NCBI GenBank assembly: GCA_905182345.1
Contig: CAJJBG010000015.1
Coordinates: forward strand, 1-64,000
Reading direction: 5' to 3'
Length of the DNA: 64,000 bases
Source of the DNA: Pelagibacteraceae bacterium AG-422-B15
Lineage (GTDB): Bacteria; Pseudomonadota; Alphaproteobacteria; Pelagibacterales; AG-422-B15
Below, in pieces: positions 9,906 through 20,395 of this stretch (the stretch's first letter is position 1; every line of letters begins with the position of its first letter). The notes below the pieces were generated by a model. That model searched no databases and was not told where the DNA came from. It saw only the letters and a program-made list of their open reading frames with translations. The position numbers and the translations under genes were made by a program.

Positions 9906-11126
9906 ATGTCTGATATTAATAAACCAAACTCCTTTACAACTGGTCCAGATGAAAATGGAAAGTTTGGAATATTTGGAGGAAGATTTGTGGCTGAAACTCT
10001 TATGCCTCTTGTCTTGGCTTTAGAGCAAGCATATAAATCTGCACAACAAGATCCCTCATTTAAAGCTGAAATGGATAATCTTATGCAAGATTTTGTGGGG
10101 AGGCCAAGTCCTTTATATTTTGCTGAACGCCTCACTGAATTCTATAAGGGGCCTAAAATATATTTTAAACGTGATGAACTTAATCACACAGGTGCTCACA
10201 AAATAAATAATTGTATAGGTCAAATCCTACTTGCTAAACGCATGGGTAAAACAAGAATAATAGCAGAAACTGGTGCTGGACAGCATGGTGTTGCCACCGC
10301 AACGGTAGCTGCGCGTTTCGGGCTTAAGTGTATTGTTTATATGGGAGAAGAAGATATCAGGCGGCAATCACCAAATGTGTTTAGAATGAAACTATTGGGA
10401 GCTGAAATTATCCCTGTGACTTCAGGTACAGGAACTCTAAAAGATGCAATGAATGAAGCTTTGAGAGATTGGGTGGCAAATGTTGAAGATACTTTTTATA
10501 TAATTGGTACAGTTGCTGGACCGCACCCCTATCCAATGTTGGTTAGGGATTTTCAATCGGTTATTGGAAAAGAAGCTAAAGAACAAATATTACAAAAAGA
10601 AGGTCGATTGCCCGATGTTCTACTTGCTTGCATAGGTGGTGGTTCAAATGCAATGGGACTATTTTATCCATTCTTAGACGATGCAGATGTTGATATTTAT
10701 GCTGTTGAAGCTGGTGGTCATGGCGTCAATACTGATAAACATGCTGCTTCTCTATCGGGTGGAAACCCAGGGGTTTTACATGGAAATAGGACCTACTTAT
10801 TGCAAAATCGAGATGGGCAAATAACTGATGCTCACAGCATTTCAGCTGGACTTGATTACCCAGGGATAGGACCAGAACATGCTTACTTACATGATGTAAA
10901 AAGAGTAAACTATGTTTCTATTACCGATACAGAAGCTTTAGAGGCCTTTCAACTTTGCACTAGATTAGAAGGTATTATCCCTGCATTAGAACCTGCACAT
11001 GCCCTTGCTTACTTACCTGAATTAGTTAAAAAATTTACTAGTGATCAAATCATTATAATGAATATGTGTGGCCGTGGAGATAAAGATATCTTTACTGTCG
11101 CTGAGCATTTGGGGATCGAAATTTAA
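9906..11126 (+). CDS. trpB: tryptophan synthase beta chain
   Basis: [22 protein letters not shown] site, [13 protein letters not shown]. Confidence 0.97.
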   Translation: MSDINKPNSFTTGPDENGKFGIFGGRFVAETLMPLVLALEQAYKSAQQDPSFKAEMDNLMQDFVGRPSPLYFAERLTEFYKGPKIYFKRDELNHTGAHKINNCIGQILLAKRMGKTRIIAETGAGQHGVATATVAARFGLKCIVYMGEEDIRRQSPNVFRMKLLGAEIIPVTSGTGTLKDAMNEALRDWVANVEDTFYIIGTVAGPHPYPMLVRDFQSVIGKEAKEQILQKEGRLPDVLLACIGGGSNAMGLFYPFLDDADVDIYAVEAGGHGVNTDKHAASLSGGNPGVLHGNRTYLLQNRDGQITDAHSISAGLDYPGIGPEHAYLHDVKRVNYVSITDTEALEAFQLCTRLEGIIPALEPAHALAYLPELVKKFTSDQIIIMNMCGRGDKDIFTVAEHLGIEI

Positions 11127-11944
11127 TGCGTCTTCAAAAAACTTTTGCCCGTCTAAAAAAAGAAAATAAATCAGCCTTCATTACATTTCTGACTGCTGGA
11201 GATCCTGATTTTAAAACTTCAAAAGAAATTATCTCATCACTCCCTAAAAAGGGTGTTGATATAATAGAAATTGGCTTTCCATTTTCCGATCCAATGGCAG
11301 ACGGTCCAGTAATTCAAGCGAGTTCACTTCGATCTTTAAAAAATGGTATGACTCTTAAAAAAACTCTGGAATTAGTTAAAGAAATTCGTAATGATAATCA
11401 AGAAACACCTATAGTTTTAATGGGCTACTACAATCCAATTTATATCTATGGAAATATTAAATTTTTAAAAGATGCTCACGATGCTGGAGTGGATGGCCTT
11501 ATTGTTGTTGATCTACCTCCTGAAGAAGATGATGAATTATGCATCCCAGCTAAAGAATATAGTATAGATTTTATAAGACTCTGCACCCCAACAACTGATG
11601 CAATTCGACTTCCTACTGTATTAAAAAATGCATCTGGGTTTATTTATTATGTTTCTATTTCTGGCATTACTGGAACAAAAACACCTGACTTTACTAATGT
11701 TGCAGAGGCGATAAAATTTTTAAAATCTCACTCTGATTTACCTATTGCGGTTGGATTTGGAATTAAGACACCTGAAAATGCAAAAGCAGTTGCAGCTAAT
11801 GCTGAAGGTACTGTGGTGGGAAGTTCAATTGTAGAAATAATACAAAAATGTAATGATGCTGGTATAACTGGTAAAGATTTAACTGCTAAAGTGCTTAGTT
11901 ATGTTGAAGAATTATCTATTAGTATTAAGGAGGCAAGAAAATGA
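11126..11944 (+). CDS. trpA: tryptophan synthase alpha chain
   Basis: [32 protein letters not shown]. Confidence 0.97.
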   Translation: MRLQKTFARLKKENKSAFITFLTAGDPDFKTSKEIISSLPKKGVDIIEIGFPFSDPMADGPVIQASSLRSLKNGMTLKKTLELVKEIRNDNQETPIVLMGYYNPIYIYGNIKFLKDAHDAGVDGLIVVDLPPEEDDELCIPAKEYSIDFIRLCTPTTDAIRLPTVLKNASGFIYYVSISGITGTKTPDFTNVAEAIKFLKSHSDLPIAVGFGIKTPENAKAVAANAEGTVVGSSIVEIIQKCNDAGITGKDLTAKVLSYVEELSISIKEARK

Positions 11945-12804
11945 ATTGGATTACCAAATTTGTTAAGCCTAAACTTAAGTCCCTATTAGGTGGGAAAAAA
12001 AGTTTAGAAATTGGAGAAGAGGCATGGGTTAAATGTAAGCAATGCCAGACCATGCTTTACTCTGAAGACTTAGAAAAAAATCTTTATGTCTGCCCACATT
12101 GTGATTTACATCTTCATATTCATCCTAGGTTGAGAATGAAGCATTTGTTTGATGAGGGCGCTTTTAAAGAAATATCTTATCCAACTGTTCAATTAGATCC
12201 TCTAAATTTTAAGGATAAAACTTCATATAAAGATAAATTTAAAGAAGCTCAGAGAAAAACTGAAATGCAAGATGCGTTTCTTATTGGTTTTGGAAAAATT
12301 CAAGGTATTACAACAACTGTTATTGGAATGAATTTTAAATTCATGGGAGGAAGTTTATCTTCAGCCGGTGCCGAAGCCATGGTTAAAGCTGCAGAGCATG
12401 CAGTTGCAAATAATACTGCATTAGTAATATTTACAGCAAGTGGTGGAGCCCGTATGCAGGAGAATCAAATGAGTCTACAGGCTTTGCCAAAAACAACTAT
12501 TGCAGTTCAAATGGTTAAAGATGCAAAGCTACCTTACATTGTTGTGCTTACAGATCCTACAACTGGTGGCGTCACAGCATCATTTGCAATGCTTGGTGAT
12601 GTTGCTATTGCAGAACCAAAGGCTTTAATTGGTTTTGCAGGCCCAAGAGTAATTCAAAATACTGTTGGTGAAACTCTTCCAGATGGTTTTCAAAGAAGTG
12701 AGTTCCTACTTGACCATGGTTTCATTGATCAAATTGTTCATCGAAAAGATTTAAAAACTAAATTGGCACAATTATTATCACTACTTCTTAAAAGAGCAGC
12801 TTAG
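11941..12804 (+). CDS. accD: acetyl-CoA carboxylase carboxyltransferase subunit beta
   Basis: Zn-finger CKQCQ...[21 protein letters not shown]. Confidence 0.95.
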   Translation: MNWITKFVKPKLKSLLGGKKSLEIGEEAWVKCKQCQTMLYSEDLEKNLYVCPHCDLHLHIHPRLRMKHLFDEGAFKEISYPTVQLDPLNFKDKTSYKDKFKEAQRKTEMQDAFLIGFGKIQGITTTVIGMNFKFMGGSLSSAGAEAMVKAAEHAVANNTALVIFTASGGARMQENQMSLQALPKTTIAVQMVKDAKLPYIVVLTDPTTGGVTASFAMLGDVAIAEPKALIGFAGPRVIQNTVGETLPDGFQRSEFLLDHGFIDQIVHRKDLKTKLAQLLSLLLKRAA

Positions 12805-14094
12805 TTGAATACTACTGATGTGCAGATTGATGAGTTGCTTAGTCAGCTACTAGAGTTGCATCCAAAAAGAATAGATTTATCACTTGAGAGAATCCAATTA
12901 TTGCTGTCCAAACTTGGTAATCCCCAAAACCAAATAGAAAATATTATTCACATTGCAGGTACAAATGGTAAATTTTCAACTTTAAAATTTATTCAAAAAA
13001 TTCTTGAGACAGCCAATAAAACAACAAGTGCGTATATTTCACCACACTTAATAAGGTTTAATGAACGATTTGAATTAGAGCATGGCTGCATAAATAATGA
13101 AGACTTATATAATTTGCTGTATGAAGTTAAAAATACTAATGGTGTTACTCCAATTACATTTTTTGAAATTACTAGTGCCTGCTTCTTTCTAGCGGCAGCA
13201 AGATATAAAACAAATTTTACTTTATTAGAAGTTGGACTTGGTGGAAGATTAGATAGTTCAAATGTAGTAACTCCAAAAGTATCGGTTATTTCATCAATTT
13301 CCAATGACCATCATGACTTTCTTGGTGATACAGTTGAAAAAATTGCATTTGAAAAAGCCGGTATTATTAAAGCAAATGTTCCAGTCATTATTGGAAAACA
13401 ACCCTTTAAGGTAGCTGAAGAAGTTCTAATTCAACAAGCAAAAACCCTTAATACTCGAGCCTTTGTGTATGGTATCGATTGGAATATAGAAATTATAAAT
13501 AATAAAATACATTACACTGATGCAGGTGGCTTACTCGTTACTGAGCCATTAACTTTGCATGGAGAATTCCAGCTCTATAACTTTGGCTTAGCCTTGGCTA
13601 CTACAAGGCAATTTGAATCTATAAAATTAAATGAAGTTATGGCAACTAACTGTCAACAAGACGTAATTCTTCCTGGGAGAATTCAAAAAATAGATACCGG
13701 CAATTACTTAAAATTAATTACATCTAACAATGAATTATTTTTAGATGGTTCTCATAATGTAGATGCAGCATTCCATGTTAATAAGGCACTAGAAAATCTT
13801 AATACAACTAAAGATTTAGTAATTATATTAGGAATGATTAATACGAAAGATCCTATTGATTACATTAAACAATTTAAGGGAGTCAAAGAAATTAAAACAA
13901 TAACTATTCCTAATGAAGAAAGTGCTATTCTTGCAAAAGATTTAAGTGACCAGTTACAAGATATAAACACATCTGTGGCTGCATCTGAAAATATTGAAGA
14001 AGCGCTTAGCTCATTAAGTAAAAGTAACCCCAATGCTCGAATTTTGATATGTGGCTCTCTATACTTAGCTGGGCAAGTACTTAAAAATAATTAA
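12805..14094 (+). CDS. folC: bifunctional folylpolyglutamate/dihydrofolate synthase
   Basis: HIAGTNGKFSTLKF, LLEVGLGGRLDSSNV; TTG start. Confidence 0.9.
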   Translation: MNTTDVQIDELLSQLLELHPKRIDLSLERIQLLLSKLGNPQNQIENIIHIAGTNGKFSTLKFIQKILETANKTTSAYISPHLIRFNERFELEHGCINNEDLYNLLYEVKNTNGVTPITFFEITSACFFLAAARYKTNFTLLEVGLGGRLDSSNVVTPKVSVISSISNDHHDFLGDTVEKIAFEKAGIIKANVPVIIGKQPFKVAEEVLIQQAKTLNTRAFVYGIDWNIEIINNKIHYTDAGGLLVTEPLTLHGEFQLYNFGLALATTRQFESIKLNEVMATNCQQDVILPGRIQKIDTGNYLKLITSNNELFLDGSHNVDAAFHVNKALENLNTTKDLVIILGMINTKDPIDYIKQFKGVKEIKTITIPNEESAILAKDLSDQLQDINTSVAASENIEEALSSLSKSNPNARILICGSLYLAGQVLKNN

Positions 14095-14414
14095 GCAATA
14101 GAACTTTTAATCCACTCAACAATTGCAGATTTTGAAACAGCACCAACCTTAGTTGCCTTAGCTTCACCACCTTGAAATACTAACATTGTTGGAATTCCTC
14201 TTACACCAAATTTGGTTGGTGTTATAGGGTTCTCATCAATATTGACTTTAGCAACAATTATATCATCTTTCATTTCATCAGAAATTTCTTCCAATGAGGG
14301 TCCGATTTGCTTACATGGTCCACACCACGGAGCCCAAAAATCAAGCACAACTGGCTTGTCAGAATTTAATACGTCTTGTTCAAAAGTTGCGTCTGTAATA
14401 TTAATTGTAGCCAT
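14091..14414 (-). CDS. trxA: thioredoxin
   Basis: VLDFWAPWCGPCKQIGP, GIPTMLVF. Confidence 0.97.
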   Translation of the reverse strand: MATINITDATFEQDVLNSDKPVVLDFWAPWCGPCKQIGPSLEEISDEMKDDIIVAKVNIDENPITPTKFGVRGIPTMLVFQGGEAKATKVGAVSKSAIVEWIKSSIA

Positions 14415-14523
14415 AATTTTATCCTCTTAAAGTTATTTGTAATGTAGGTATTAATGCTCTCAAGTCAAGTACTATAGGTGCTTATTGTTAGTTTAAATAA
14501 TTGATTTTATTAGATTAATTTAT

Positions 14524-15573
14524 TTAATTAATCTCTGCTTTGTCATCATTGTCATTATTTTCAACTATCTCAGGTAATATTTTTTTAGTTTGCAAGCCGC
14601 CTATTTCTCTCATTTTATTAGCCTTCGAGATCAAGCTACCTTTTCCATCTTTTAGTCTATTCTTCGCTAATTCTAGATGTTTTGAATACTTACCAAGTTC
14701 ATTATGTGCTTTTTCAAAAGCATCATACACAAGTCCAACTTGATCATAAATTTCACTAGCTACTCTTGCAATATGATCGGCTTTTTCATTTCTTTTTTGT
14801 ACTGACCACATATTTTCTATAATTTTAAGAACACCAAATAAAGTTGATGGGCTAACAATAATAATTTTTTTTCTACTAGCCTCTTCAATAATTTCTTCCC
14901 CCTTTTCAGAAAAAGAATGGAATGCTGATTCAATTGGAGTAAATAATACGATTACATCAATTGTATTTATTTGGTAAAGTTTTTGATAATCAGTGCTTGC
15001 AAGCTGCTTAATGTGCCTTTGCATTGATGCTATGTGTTTTTTTAGAGCCTCTTTTCTTGAATCTTCATTTTCTGCATTCATAAACTCATACCAATCTTTA
15101 AGAGAAACTTTAGAATCAATTATGATTTGACGATTTTCAGGTAAGTTTATTATAACATCTGGTTGTTGCTTATTTTCTCCATCAGGTGAATCGTATTTTA
15201 CTTGAGAGGTATAATCTCTTCCTTCTTGAAATCCAGCATTGCTCAACAAGTTTTTTAAAATAACCTCACCCCAATTACCCTGCTGCTTGTTACTTCCGGT
15301 TAATGCAGTAGTTAATTTAGTTGTTGTTTTTTCCTGTTCCTTAATAACAGACATTACTTGCGTATACTGTTCTTGAACTTGCCCCTTAGTAATTAGACGA
15401 TCTTCCTTTGAATCAACTGCAAGACCTTTAATTTCTTCTATTGCACTCTTCATACTATTAAAATCATCTGCAGTAATATTATTATTATTATCTTTCTTAA
15501 TAGTATACTGAAATAAGTGAGTAATAATTACTCCAACAAGCAGACCTATTATTACAACTAACATTGTTTCCAT
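14524..15573 (-). CDS. rmuC: DNA recombination protein RmuC
   Basis: N-terminal TM, GNWGEVILKNLLSNAGFQEGRDY, IIDSKVSLKDW. Confidence 0.92.
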   Translation of the reverse strand: METMLVVIIGLLVGVIITHLFQYTIKKDNNNNITADDFNSMKSAIEEIKGLAVDSKEDRLITKGQVQEQYTQVMSVIKEQEKTTTKLTTALTGSNKQQGNWGEVILKNLLSNAGFQEGRDYTSQVKYDSPDGENKQQPDVIINLPENRQIIIDSKVSLKDWYEFMNAENEDSRKEALKKHIASMQRHIKQLASTDYQKLYQINTIDVIVLFTPIESAFHSFSEKGEEIIEEASRKKIIIVSPSTLFGVLKIIENMWSVQKRNEKADHIARVASEIYDQVGLVYDAFEKAHNELGKYSKHLELAKNRLKDGKGSLISKANKMREIGGLQTKKILPEIVENNDNDDKAEIN

Positions 15574-16997
15574 TATATTTTTAATTTACTGTTGTGATAT
15601 TCTTCTAGTTCTTGAACGTACTCATCTATTTCTTGAAGCACGTCCATACTAAAACTATTCTCTGACTCTCTTAAGTCATCGATTTCTTTCATTGCCTCTG
15701 GAATAGTATTCCACGGCACCTTATCCATTGTTAATATTTTAGTAGCAACTTCTTGATCTCTTTTTAACAATTCATTTTTTGGTAAAAAATCAGGATTTTC
15801 ATTATAAATTACTCTTTTTGCAAATTCTTGGATTCTACTATCCATTATTTTTAAGGCTATATCATAGCGTTTTTCCCATTCTGCAGCATGAAAATCTTGC
15901 ATCAAATAGTTATCCTTATTATCTGGAAACCCATCAAATATTCTTTGCTCAACAGTTTTTTCCGTTTGGTCATCAGCAAAGGTTTTTTCTTCACTCATAT
16001 CAATTAAAAGGTTGGTAAACTTTTCTATGAATTCTTTATTGTTACGAATTTTTAGCATACGTTCCTGTAAAATTTTCAAATCATCGTTACTAAATTCTTC
16101 TGATTGCATTAAATATTTTTCATCTAAAAGTATTGGCTGTTCATTTGCCTTAACAAGCTGAAAACATTTTTTCTTTCCTTTAAATAATTTTTTTAAATCA
16201 GAGCGATCTAGATCAAAAATCAAATCAGGATCAGTTTTAAGATCAAAACAATAAACATGATTTTGATAAGTCGGGTCAACAGCTAAATAAGCTAGGCCAT
16301 TAGTATATTCTTTGCCTCTAAAGTATCTACTCGCACAAAAAATACGATCCTCATTAATAAATTTATAAACGTCTTGCTTAGAAGTTGTTTGCATTGCAGC
16401 CGCCCATACATCGGGACATCTTTCTTTAACTAATTTACAAACACCAATGGTTGCCTCTACATCACTTAATGCATCATGGGCATTTGAATGATCAATACCA
16501 TTTGCTGGTGCAAAGCGATCTAATTTGAAAGTTATTTTGCCATTGTCATCGTTTAATGGACGCACAAAAGAATTTGGTGCTACCGCAGCAGCAGAATGAA
16601 TAATTTTAAGTGCATCTGCACGCTTATTTCCATTTGTATTAGTAAGGTAGGGTGGTAACGCATTTTGATACAAGCTTTGTCGTAGAAACCTTTCGTCAAA
16701 CCCAATAGAGTTATATCCAATATAAGTAGTCTCTCCCCAGGAAAGGAACTTTTGTTGCATTTTACTTATTAGTGCAAAGTTTGAATTTTCATGATTTTTT
16801 AAAAGATCAACACTTGTACCATTAATAAGAAGTGCTTTTGGATGTGGAACTGGATACTCTTTCTTCATGCGGCCACGCATATCAAAGCTATCAATAATAT
16901 TAAAATCTTGGTCTGTAAGTATTGCCGCAGCCTGAATTATACTATCAAATGCGTCAGATAGTCCTCCAGTTTCAAAATCATAAAATACATATCTCAC
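15573..16997 (-). CDS. sbcB: exodeoxyribonuclease I
   Basis: FYDFETGGLSDAFDSIIQAAAILTD, NSIGFDERFLRQSLYQN, HDALSDVEATIGV. Confidence 0.9.
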   Translation of the reverse strand: MRYVFYDFETGGLSDAFDSIIQAAAILTDQDFNIIDSFDMRGRMKKEYPVPHPKALLINGTSVDLLKNHENSNFALISKMQQKFLSWGETTYIGYNSIGFDERFLRQSLYQNALPPYLTNTNGNKRADALKIIHSAAAVAPNSFVRPLNDDNGKITFKLDRFAPANGIDHSNAHDALSDVEATIGVCKLVKERCPDVWAAAMQTTSKQDVYKFINEDRIFCASRYFRGKEYTNGLAYLAVDPTYQNHVYCFDLKTDPDLIFDLDRSDLKKLFKGKKKCFQLVKANEQPILLDEKYLMQSEEFSNDDLKILQERMLKIRNNKEFIEKFTNLLIDMSEEKTFADDQTEKTVEQRIFDGFPDNKDNYLMQDFHAAEWEKRYDIALKIMDSRIQEFAKRVIYNENPDFLPKNELLKRDQEVATKILTMDKVPWNTIPEAMKEIDDLRESENSFSMDVLQEIDEYVQELEEYHNSKLKI

Positions 16998-17059
16998 AGT
17001 GTAGCCCCTTTATTTAATTAAAATAATGCCTAAACATGATTAATAGCTGATTCTTCAGT

Positions 17060-17111
17060 AAGTAGACAGAAAGTAAGAAATTTAGGGGAAAATAAATTTT
17101 TCTGTCTACTT
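17060..17111. repeat. inverted repeat, 13-bp perfect arms and 26-nt spacer
   Basis: AAGTAGACAGAAA (17060-17072) and TTTCTGTCTACTT (17099-17111) are exact reverse complements. Confidence 0.85.
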
Positions 17112-17171
17112 TAAATATGGTAGGTCAAAAACAAGTCTTTATTATGGGGAAAATATGTTTAAAAAAAGTAG

Positions 17172-17660
17172 TTAGTTAATTATCTCATGATTATAAATTC
17201 CATAAAGGTTCTTTTTTTCTACAAACATTTTATAAGTTTTTTTATCAGATTTAATTACTAGGTGACACCAACTGGAATTGCAGGTTATTACTTTGGCATG
17301 TACTCCATAAGCCAATTTTGCGATGATCTCATTTTTATTAGCAGACTTGTAACCATAATTAACTTGTTTATTCGAAGTAATAACATGACGTTTATTATTA
17401 AATAAAACTCTACTCATCCAGCCTTCTGTTTTTGTTAATGGGTCGCGCACTAGCCTCCACTCTTCGTTCTGACGAATGACCTCCATAGGATAGCCTTTAA
17501 ACTGATATTGGAATTTAATTGAAGCATTTATATTAGGTCCTTTACGCATATTTGCATCGCCCTTAAGACTTAACCATCTAGGTACTGGATACTCTTCACT
17601 AAATGATTTGATGGGGAAAAATGCTAAAATAAGTAATATGATAATAGTATGTTTAGTCAT
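17172..17660 (-). CDS. exported SH3-domain protein
   Basis: Signal peptide, WLSLKGDANMRKGPNINASIKFQY bacterial SH3; start moved to internal ATG at 17660 because the track ORF overlaps the CDF gene. Confidence 0.8.
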   Translation of the reverse strand: MTKHTIIILLILAFFPIKSFSEEYPVPRWLSLKGDANMRKGPNINASIKFQYQFKGYPMEVIRQNEEWRLVRDPLTKTEGWMSRVLFNNKRHVITSNKQVNYGYKSANKNEIIAKLAYGVHAKVITCNSSWCHLVIKSDKKTYKMFVEKKNLYGIYNHEIIN

Positions 17661-18570
17661 GCCACTCCTGCTCTTCAACTAGATCGCTTGGATCAACATG
17701 TAATATAATTTGTATTTCAGGAAAACGTTCTTTTAATTTTTCCTCGACAGCATCACTAATATTATGTGACTCCAATAATGAAGTGTGCTTATTAATTTCA
17801 AGGTGCATTTGAATAAAGAAATTTTCTCGAGAACCCCCACTTCTCCGCGATTTAAAATCATGAAAACCCTCTACTTTAACTTGCGATAAAACAATTTTTT
17901 TAATCTCTTCTTTCAAATCATCATCAATCTCTTTATCTAACAAAACATCAATACTGTTTCTAATTATACCAATGCTAGAAAATAAAATATAAAATGAAAT
18001 TAGAGCGCCCATCAATGGGTCTATACGAGTAAATCCGAAGTTGGCTGCCAACACAAGTGCTACTAGGACTGCTATATTACTTAATATATCTTGCTTGTAA
18101 TGCACGTGGTCTGCAGAAATAGCCAGGCTCGAGGTTTTTTGAATAACTGTTTTTTGATATCTAACCAATAGTAGGGTTACCAGAATAGAAATTAGCATTA
18201 CCACAATACCAATAGAAGAACTCTCTATATCTTCTGGGTAAATCATTCTAACAGCAGCCATATAAAGTATAAACAATGAAGTCAGTATTAGAAATATGCC
18301 TTCTAAAAATGCAGTTACTGCCTCTAATCGCGCATGCCCCCATCGATGATCATCGTCCGCTGGTTTCAATGAAATACTAATTAAAATTAAATTGATAAAG
18401 GATATGACAAAATCTACCACTGAATCTGCAAGTGTGCTTAATATGCTAATACTACCAGTAAAAATATAGGCAAATAATTTAATTATAATTAAAAATAATA
18501 CGACACTGACAGTAATGTAAGTAGAGCGCTTGACATGGTCAGAGTAGGTAGGGTTTTGTTGTTCGTTCAT
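17653..18570 (-). CDS. cation diffusion facilitator family transporter
   Basis: Multi-TM, STLADSVVDFVISFINL, DDDHRWGHARLEA. Confidence 0.9.
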   Translation of the reverse strand: MNEQQNPTYSDHVKRSTYITVSVVLFLIIIKLFAYIFTGSISILSTLADSVVDFVISFINLILISISLKPADDDHRWGHARLEAVTAFLEGIFLILTSLFILYMAAVRMIYPEDIESSSIGIVVMLISILVTLLLVRYQKTVIQKTSSLAISADHVHYKQDILSNIAVLVALVLAANFGFTRIDPLMGALISFYILFSSIGIIRNSIDVLLDKEIDDDLKEEIKKIVLSQVKVEGFHDFKSRRSGGSRENFFIQMHLEINKHTSLLESHNISDAVEEKLKERFPEIQIILHVDPSDLVEEQEWHD

Positions 18571-19179
18571 TTATGGATACAAACGTTTCTTTTGCCATAG
18601 ATCATTTTTTAGCTCAAAGACAATTCGGTTATGTAGTCGTGAAGTGTATTCTGATGTACTTTCCCAAAATTCTATTCTAAGTGGACAAATAATAATCCCT
18701 GACCAGTGTGCAGGTCGTGGAATATTTTTTCCAGCATATTCTAATTTTGCCTTAGCAAACTCTTCTTCTAACTGTTCTCGATTTTCCACTTCTTTACTTT
18801 GTTTGGAAATTAATGCTGATATTTTTGCATCTTCTTTCCGTGAATCCCAATATGCATTTGCTACCGCATCATTTACTTGATCTACCGTTCCCTGCACTCT
18901 CACTGACTTATTTTGTGCCCGCGACCACCACGTCATTGCACCTTTGCCATTTTGAAATAGCTCTATACTTTTCTGGCTGGTTAAGTTTGTATAAAATGTA
19001 AATCCTCTTTCTGTAACATCTTTTAATAGTACATATCTACTATTTGGCATGCCATTAGTATCGACTGAGCTAATACAAATTGCATTAGGGTCACTTTTTT
19101 CTAGTTCAATTTCAGCATTGTAATAATGATGCCAGATATCAATCCAGTTTTCAGCTTCCAATATATTTGGTTTATTCAT
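18571..19179 (-). CDS. pdxH: pyridoxamine 5'-phosphate oxidase
   Basis: NSRYVLLKDVTERGFTFYTNLTSQKS, C-terminal FWESTSEYTSRLHNRIVF. Confidence 0.92.
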   Translation of the reverse strand: MNKPNILEAENWIDIWHHYYNAEIELEKSDPNAICISSVDTNGMPNSRYVLLKDVTERGFTFYTNLTSQKSIELFQNGKGAMTWWSRAQNKSVRVQGTVDQVNDAVANAYWDSRKEDAKISALISKQSKEVENREQLEEEFAKAKLEYAGKNIPRPAHWSGIIICPLRIEFWESTSEYTSRLHNRIVFELKNDLWQKKRLYP

Positions 19180-19254
19180 AGGAAAAATATAGTATAAATA
19201 TTTTTTAAAAACTAATTAAATCAAAGCTACTGATACGCATTTGCAAAAATAAAT

Positions 19255-19380
19255 ATGATTAAAGCATTACAAAAGATTTTTTGGCTACAAATGAGGTATA
19301 TTAAAATATTTTTTAATACTGGGACATACCCACCATTTATTCGTAATCGTAAAGGAACTACTTGGATAAAAAAGACTTAA
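19255..19380 (+). CDS. small hypothetical protein (41 aa)
   Basis: ATG at 19255 to TAA at 19378-19380: MIKALQKIFWLQMRYIKIFFNTGTYPPFIRNRKGTTWIKKT; below track cutoff. Confidence 0.4.
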   Translation: MIKALQKIFWLQMRYIKIFFNTGTYPPFIRNRKGTTWIKKT

Positions 19381-19381
19381 A

Positions 19382-19534
19382 TTATTCGTTATTTTCAGTA
19401 TCTTTCTTTACTACTGATTCAGAGATTCTTTGTAACATTGATTCAGTTCTAACATGATGATCTTGTAGATCTTGTCTTATCAAGTAGACGAGGTAGCTAA
19501 GGCCGATTAATACTAGTAAAATTAAAAAACTCAT
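19382..19534 (-). CDS. small membrane-anchored hypothetical protein (50 aa)
   Basis: ATG at 19534: MSFLILLVLIGLSYLVYLIRQDLQDHHVRTESMLQRISESVVKKDTENNE; N-terminal TM and polar tail. Confidence 0.5.
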   Translation of the reverse strand: MSFLILLVLIGLSYLVYLIRQDLQDHHVRTESMLQRISESVVKKDTENNE

Positions 19535-19601
19535 GAGTAACTATAACGCTGTTAAAAAAAAGTTTCTAGTCCTCGTTTATAATTATATTTAATGTATTAG
19601 C

Positions 19602-20336
19602 TTATTTTATTCCTTTTATTTTTAATATTTGTTCGTAGGCATCGTTAATTAGTTGAAACTTTTCTTTTGCCTTCCGAATAATGCTAATATCTGTAATGCC
19701 TTTAGCTCTCATTACATCAGGGTGATTTTTTCTTGCTAAAGTCCTATAAGCTTTCTTAATTTCAGCAATGCTATCAGATTTTTTTAAACCTAAAACCTTA
19801 TATGGGTCCTCTTTAACGTATTCTGGTCGAGAATTTCTGAGACGGTTAAAGGTATGTTGGTCAATTTGAAAAATATTGCTTACTTGTTTGATGAATTTAA
19901 GTTCTGGCGCTGAAAGTTCATGGTCTGCATATCCTATTTCAAATAGACCAAGAATAATTTGTTCTAGCATTTGCGGTGATCTTTTAAAAGTCTTAAATAG
20001 TTGTTGTGCGTATACTTCAAATCCTTCGCTAGTTTCTGCGGCCTGTTTCCAAATTAATCCAACTTGTTTTAAATCTGCTTTTGGAATTCTAAAAATTTTT
20101 TTAAATTTAGCTATCTCATCTGAAGTTACATGGCCATCAGCTTTTGCAAGTTTTGCAGCCAATACGATTAGGCCAATAGCATAGACACCCTGCTGTTGAT
20201 TAAATTGACCGTCTGTATTTTTGAAATTTTTTTTCCCGCCTAAAAAATAAGCTCCGGCAGTAAATGCCAAAGCTCCCAATGGGCCTGCAATCATGTTGCC
20301 CAACGATGCTGCCATTAAGTATTTCCAGACGCTCAT
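19602..20336 (-). CDS. DjlA-like co-chaperone (TerB-like + J domain)
   Basis: TerB-like core LAKADGHVTSDEIAKFKKIF and C-terminal J domain DPYKVLGLKKSDSIAEIKKAYRTLARKNHPD. Confidence 0.9.
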   Translation of the reverse strand: MSVWKYLMAASLGNMIAGPLGALAFTAGAYFLGGKKNFKNTDGQFNQQQGVYAIGLIVLAAKLAKADGHVTSDEIAKFKKIFRIPKADLKQVGLIWKQAAETSEGFEVYAQQLFKTFKRSPQMLEQIILGLFEIGYADHELSAPELKFIKQVSNIFQIDQHTFNRLRNSRPEYVKEDPYKVLGLKKSDSIAEIKKAYRTLARKNHPDVMRAKGITDISIIRKAKEKFQLINDAYEQILKIKGIK

Positions 20337-20395
20337 ATTTCAATTAGTATTAAGGTTCTATTATTGATTATATCAATTTTATTTAAAACAGTAAT

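Noticed and set aside
9902-10135. 77-aa minus ORF
   Set aside because: Antisense to the start of trpB, no support.
14512-14534. AGATTAAT-N7-ATTAATCT inverted repeat at the rmuC stop
   Set aside because: Purely AT-rich 8-bp arms with no U-run; too likely by chance to call a terminator.
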